From: Clostridia bacterium
Lineage (GTDB): Bacteria; Bacillota; Clostridia; Oscillospirales; Acutalibacteraceae
Assembly (NCBI GenBank): GCA_900769375.1
Contig: CAAGGN010000015.1
Coordinates: 1 to 6,431, forward strand
Reading direction: 5' to 3'
Length of the DNA: 6,431 bases
How positions within the stretch are numbered: the first letter of the stretch is position 1; every line of letters begins with the position of its first letter. A model generated the notes under the pieces. It was not told the origin of the DNA. It did not search any database and worked only from the letters and a program-made list of their open reading frames with translations. The position numbers and the translations under genes were made by a program. Of this stretch, positions 5,563 to 6,431 are shown in pieces.

Positions 5563-6431
5563 ATGAAATCGCAAATCACAAAAATCGTTTCCCTTCTCGT
5601 TTGCGTTTGCTTGATAGTTTCAGGTATGATTCTTTCAACATCCGCAGAAGACACCAAAATCGCGTTTGAGTTCGGCGACAACAAAAATACAACAACACAT
5701 GCCGATGGCAACGAAATTAGCGCAAACAAGTCGTATAGCAACGGCGACTACACATTAGCATTTACAGGCGCCACTAAGTGTTATGACGGTGCAAATGATG
5801 CTAAAGGTAACTCAGCTCTTAAGATGGGTACCAGTAAAGTAGTTGGTAGCTTTACTATTACCGCACCGGCTGATGTAACTTCAGTAATCTTTAAGGTTGC
5901 TAAGTATAAAACTAATGCTACTGTTGTTGCTATCAATGGTACAAACCATACTATCAACACCAACTCTGACGCTGGTGCATACACATCTATTACTGTTGAT
6001 ACTACTACAACCAAAACTATTACCTTTGCTACTACAAGCAGCGGTAAGCGTTGCATGATTGATTCAATCACATATGTAATTGCTGACACCACCGGCGGCA
6101 ACACAGGTGGTAACGAAGGCGGCAATGAAGGTGGTAACGAAGGCGCAGGCGGCACAACTCCTCCTCCCGCAAGCAGCGACCCCGCTGCTGACAGCACCTT
6201 AACTATCGCTCAGGCTCTTGAAGTTGGCGGTGCTAAGGATCATGACAATTACACTTCCGGCAAATACTATGTTGAAGGCGTTATTTCCAGCGTTTCTAAT
6301 GAAACCTATGGTAATATGACCATTAAGGATGCTAACAACAATTCTCTTACCATTTATGGTTCTTATGATGCTGACGGTACAAACCGTTATGATGCTATGG
6401 CTACTAAGCCCGTTGCTGGCGATACCGTTAA
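5563..6431 (+). CDS. Secreted modular protein with beta-sandwich-like and OB-fold-like domains (3' partial)
   Basis: The frame stays open for 289 codons to the window end, so the C-terminus is missing. The N-terminus is a Sec signal peptide (MKSQITK, then a hydrophobic core) with likely cleavage after STSA at Ala28. There is no lipobox, so the protein is released or held through a missing C-terminal anchor. Residues about 31-174 look like a beta-sandwich of the carbohydrate-binding or jelly-roll sort: ALKMGTSKVVGSFTI (85-99), VTSVIFKVAKYK (105-116) and RCMIDSITYVI (163-173). A Gly/Asn/Glu repeat and Pro-rich linker (178-211) follows. From about 212 an OB-fold-like domain begins with a TIAQALE helix and continues with YYVEGVISSV, YGNMTIKDANNNSLTIYG and KPVAGDTV, where it is cut off. 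I recall this arrangement from secreted nucleases and other enzymes of gut Clostridia, so a catalytic domain may lie beyond the window; that is inference. The gene has its own strong promoter and structured leader. Confidence 0.87.
   Translation, partial: MKSQITKIVSLLVCVCLIVSGMILSTSAEDTKIAFEFGDNKNTTTHADGNEISANKSYSNGDYTLAFTGATKCYDGANDAKGNSALKMGTSKVVGSFTITAPADVTSVIFKVAKYKTNATVVAINGTNHTINTNSDAGAYTSITVDTTTTKTITFATTSSGKRCMIDSITYVIADTTGGNTGGNEGGNEGGNEGAGGTTPPPASSDPAADSTLTIAQALEVGGAKDHDNYTSGKYYVEGVISSVSNETYGNMTIKDANNNSLTIYGSYDADGTNRYDAMATKPVAGDTV
6094..6141 (+). repeat. Four 12-bp in-frame repeats encoding a Gly-Gly-Asn-Glu/Thr linker
   Basis: Four tandem units of GGN-GGY-AAY-RMA encode GGNT and three GGNE (residues 178-193), between the beta-sandwich-like and OB-like domains. 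As with the GNT repeat in the upstream lipoprotein, unit changes would keep the frame. Read on the other strand it gives a Pro/Ser-rich open frame, which is an artefact of the repeat. Confidence 0.88.

Noticed and set aside
5484..5741. Minus-strand open frame of 85 codons across the leader and signal-peptide region
   Set aside because: It overlaps the leader and gene start antisense; its hydrophobic and Phe/Ile-rich stretches come from the reverse of A-rich and signal-peptide codons.
5781..6197. Minus-strand open frame of 138 codons with a Pro/Ser-rich repeat
   Set aside because: It lies opposite the secreted protein gene, its PPSLPPSLPP run is only the GGNE repeat read backwards, and it has no ribosome binding site or recognisable domain.

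Overview
The window looks like a stretch of genome from an uncultured, low-to-moderate GC member of the Bacillota, most likely a gut-type Clostridia. The signs are lipobox signal peptides on the cell-surface proteins, strong AGGAG-type ribosome binding sites, a consensus sigma-A promoter, an intrinsic terminator, TAA stops throughout, and Trp encoded by TGG, which argues for genetic code 11 rather than a Mollicutes code. The taxonomic placement is inference. I recognise no named gene well enough to give a symbol.

Positions 1 to about 5316 read as the 3' part of one operon on the + strand. It begins with the C-terminal 247 residues of a MalG-type (CUT1) sugar ABC transporter permease. After a 65-bp gap holding a stem-loop comes a family 1 solute-binding lipoprotein. 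Only 12 bp later starts a lipoprotein with a staphylococcal-nuclease-like (SNase/TNase) domain followed by two probable OB-fold-like beta domains. After a further 39 bp comes a second lipoprotein with an Ig-like N-terminal domain, two related OB-fold-like domains separated by a GNT-repeat linker, and a C-terminal domain I do not recognise. A strong intrinsic terminator (5282-5316) closes the unit.

The 307 bp from 5256 to 5562 carry no gene. They hold the terminator, an imperfect inverted repeat, a perfect TTGACA-17-TATAAT promoter, and a roughly 112-nt leader with two predicted hairpins, the first beginning at the predicted transcription start. This promoter drives a secreted protein that runs off the window end. 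It has a Sec signal peptide, a beta-sandwich-like domain, a Gly/Asn-rich repeat linker and the start of an OB-fold-like domain of the same general kind as those in the operon.

The common theme is cell-surface or secreted proteins built from OB-fold-like modules, one of them fused to a nuclease-type domain, beside a sugar-type ABC importer. A working hypothesis (inference) is an extracellular nucleic-acid or nucleotide scavenging locus: surface nuclease and OB modules bind and cut polymer, and the importer takes up a sugar-containing product. An equally sober reading is an ordinary sugar importer with accessory surface proteins added downstream.
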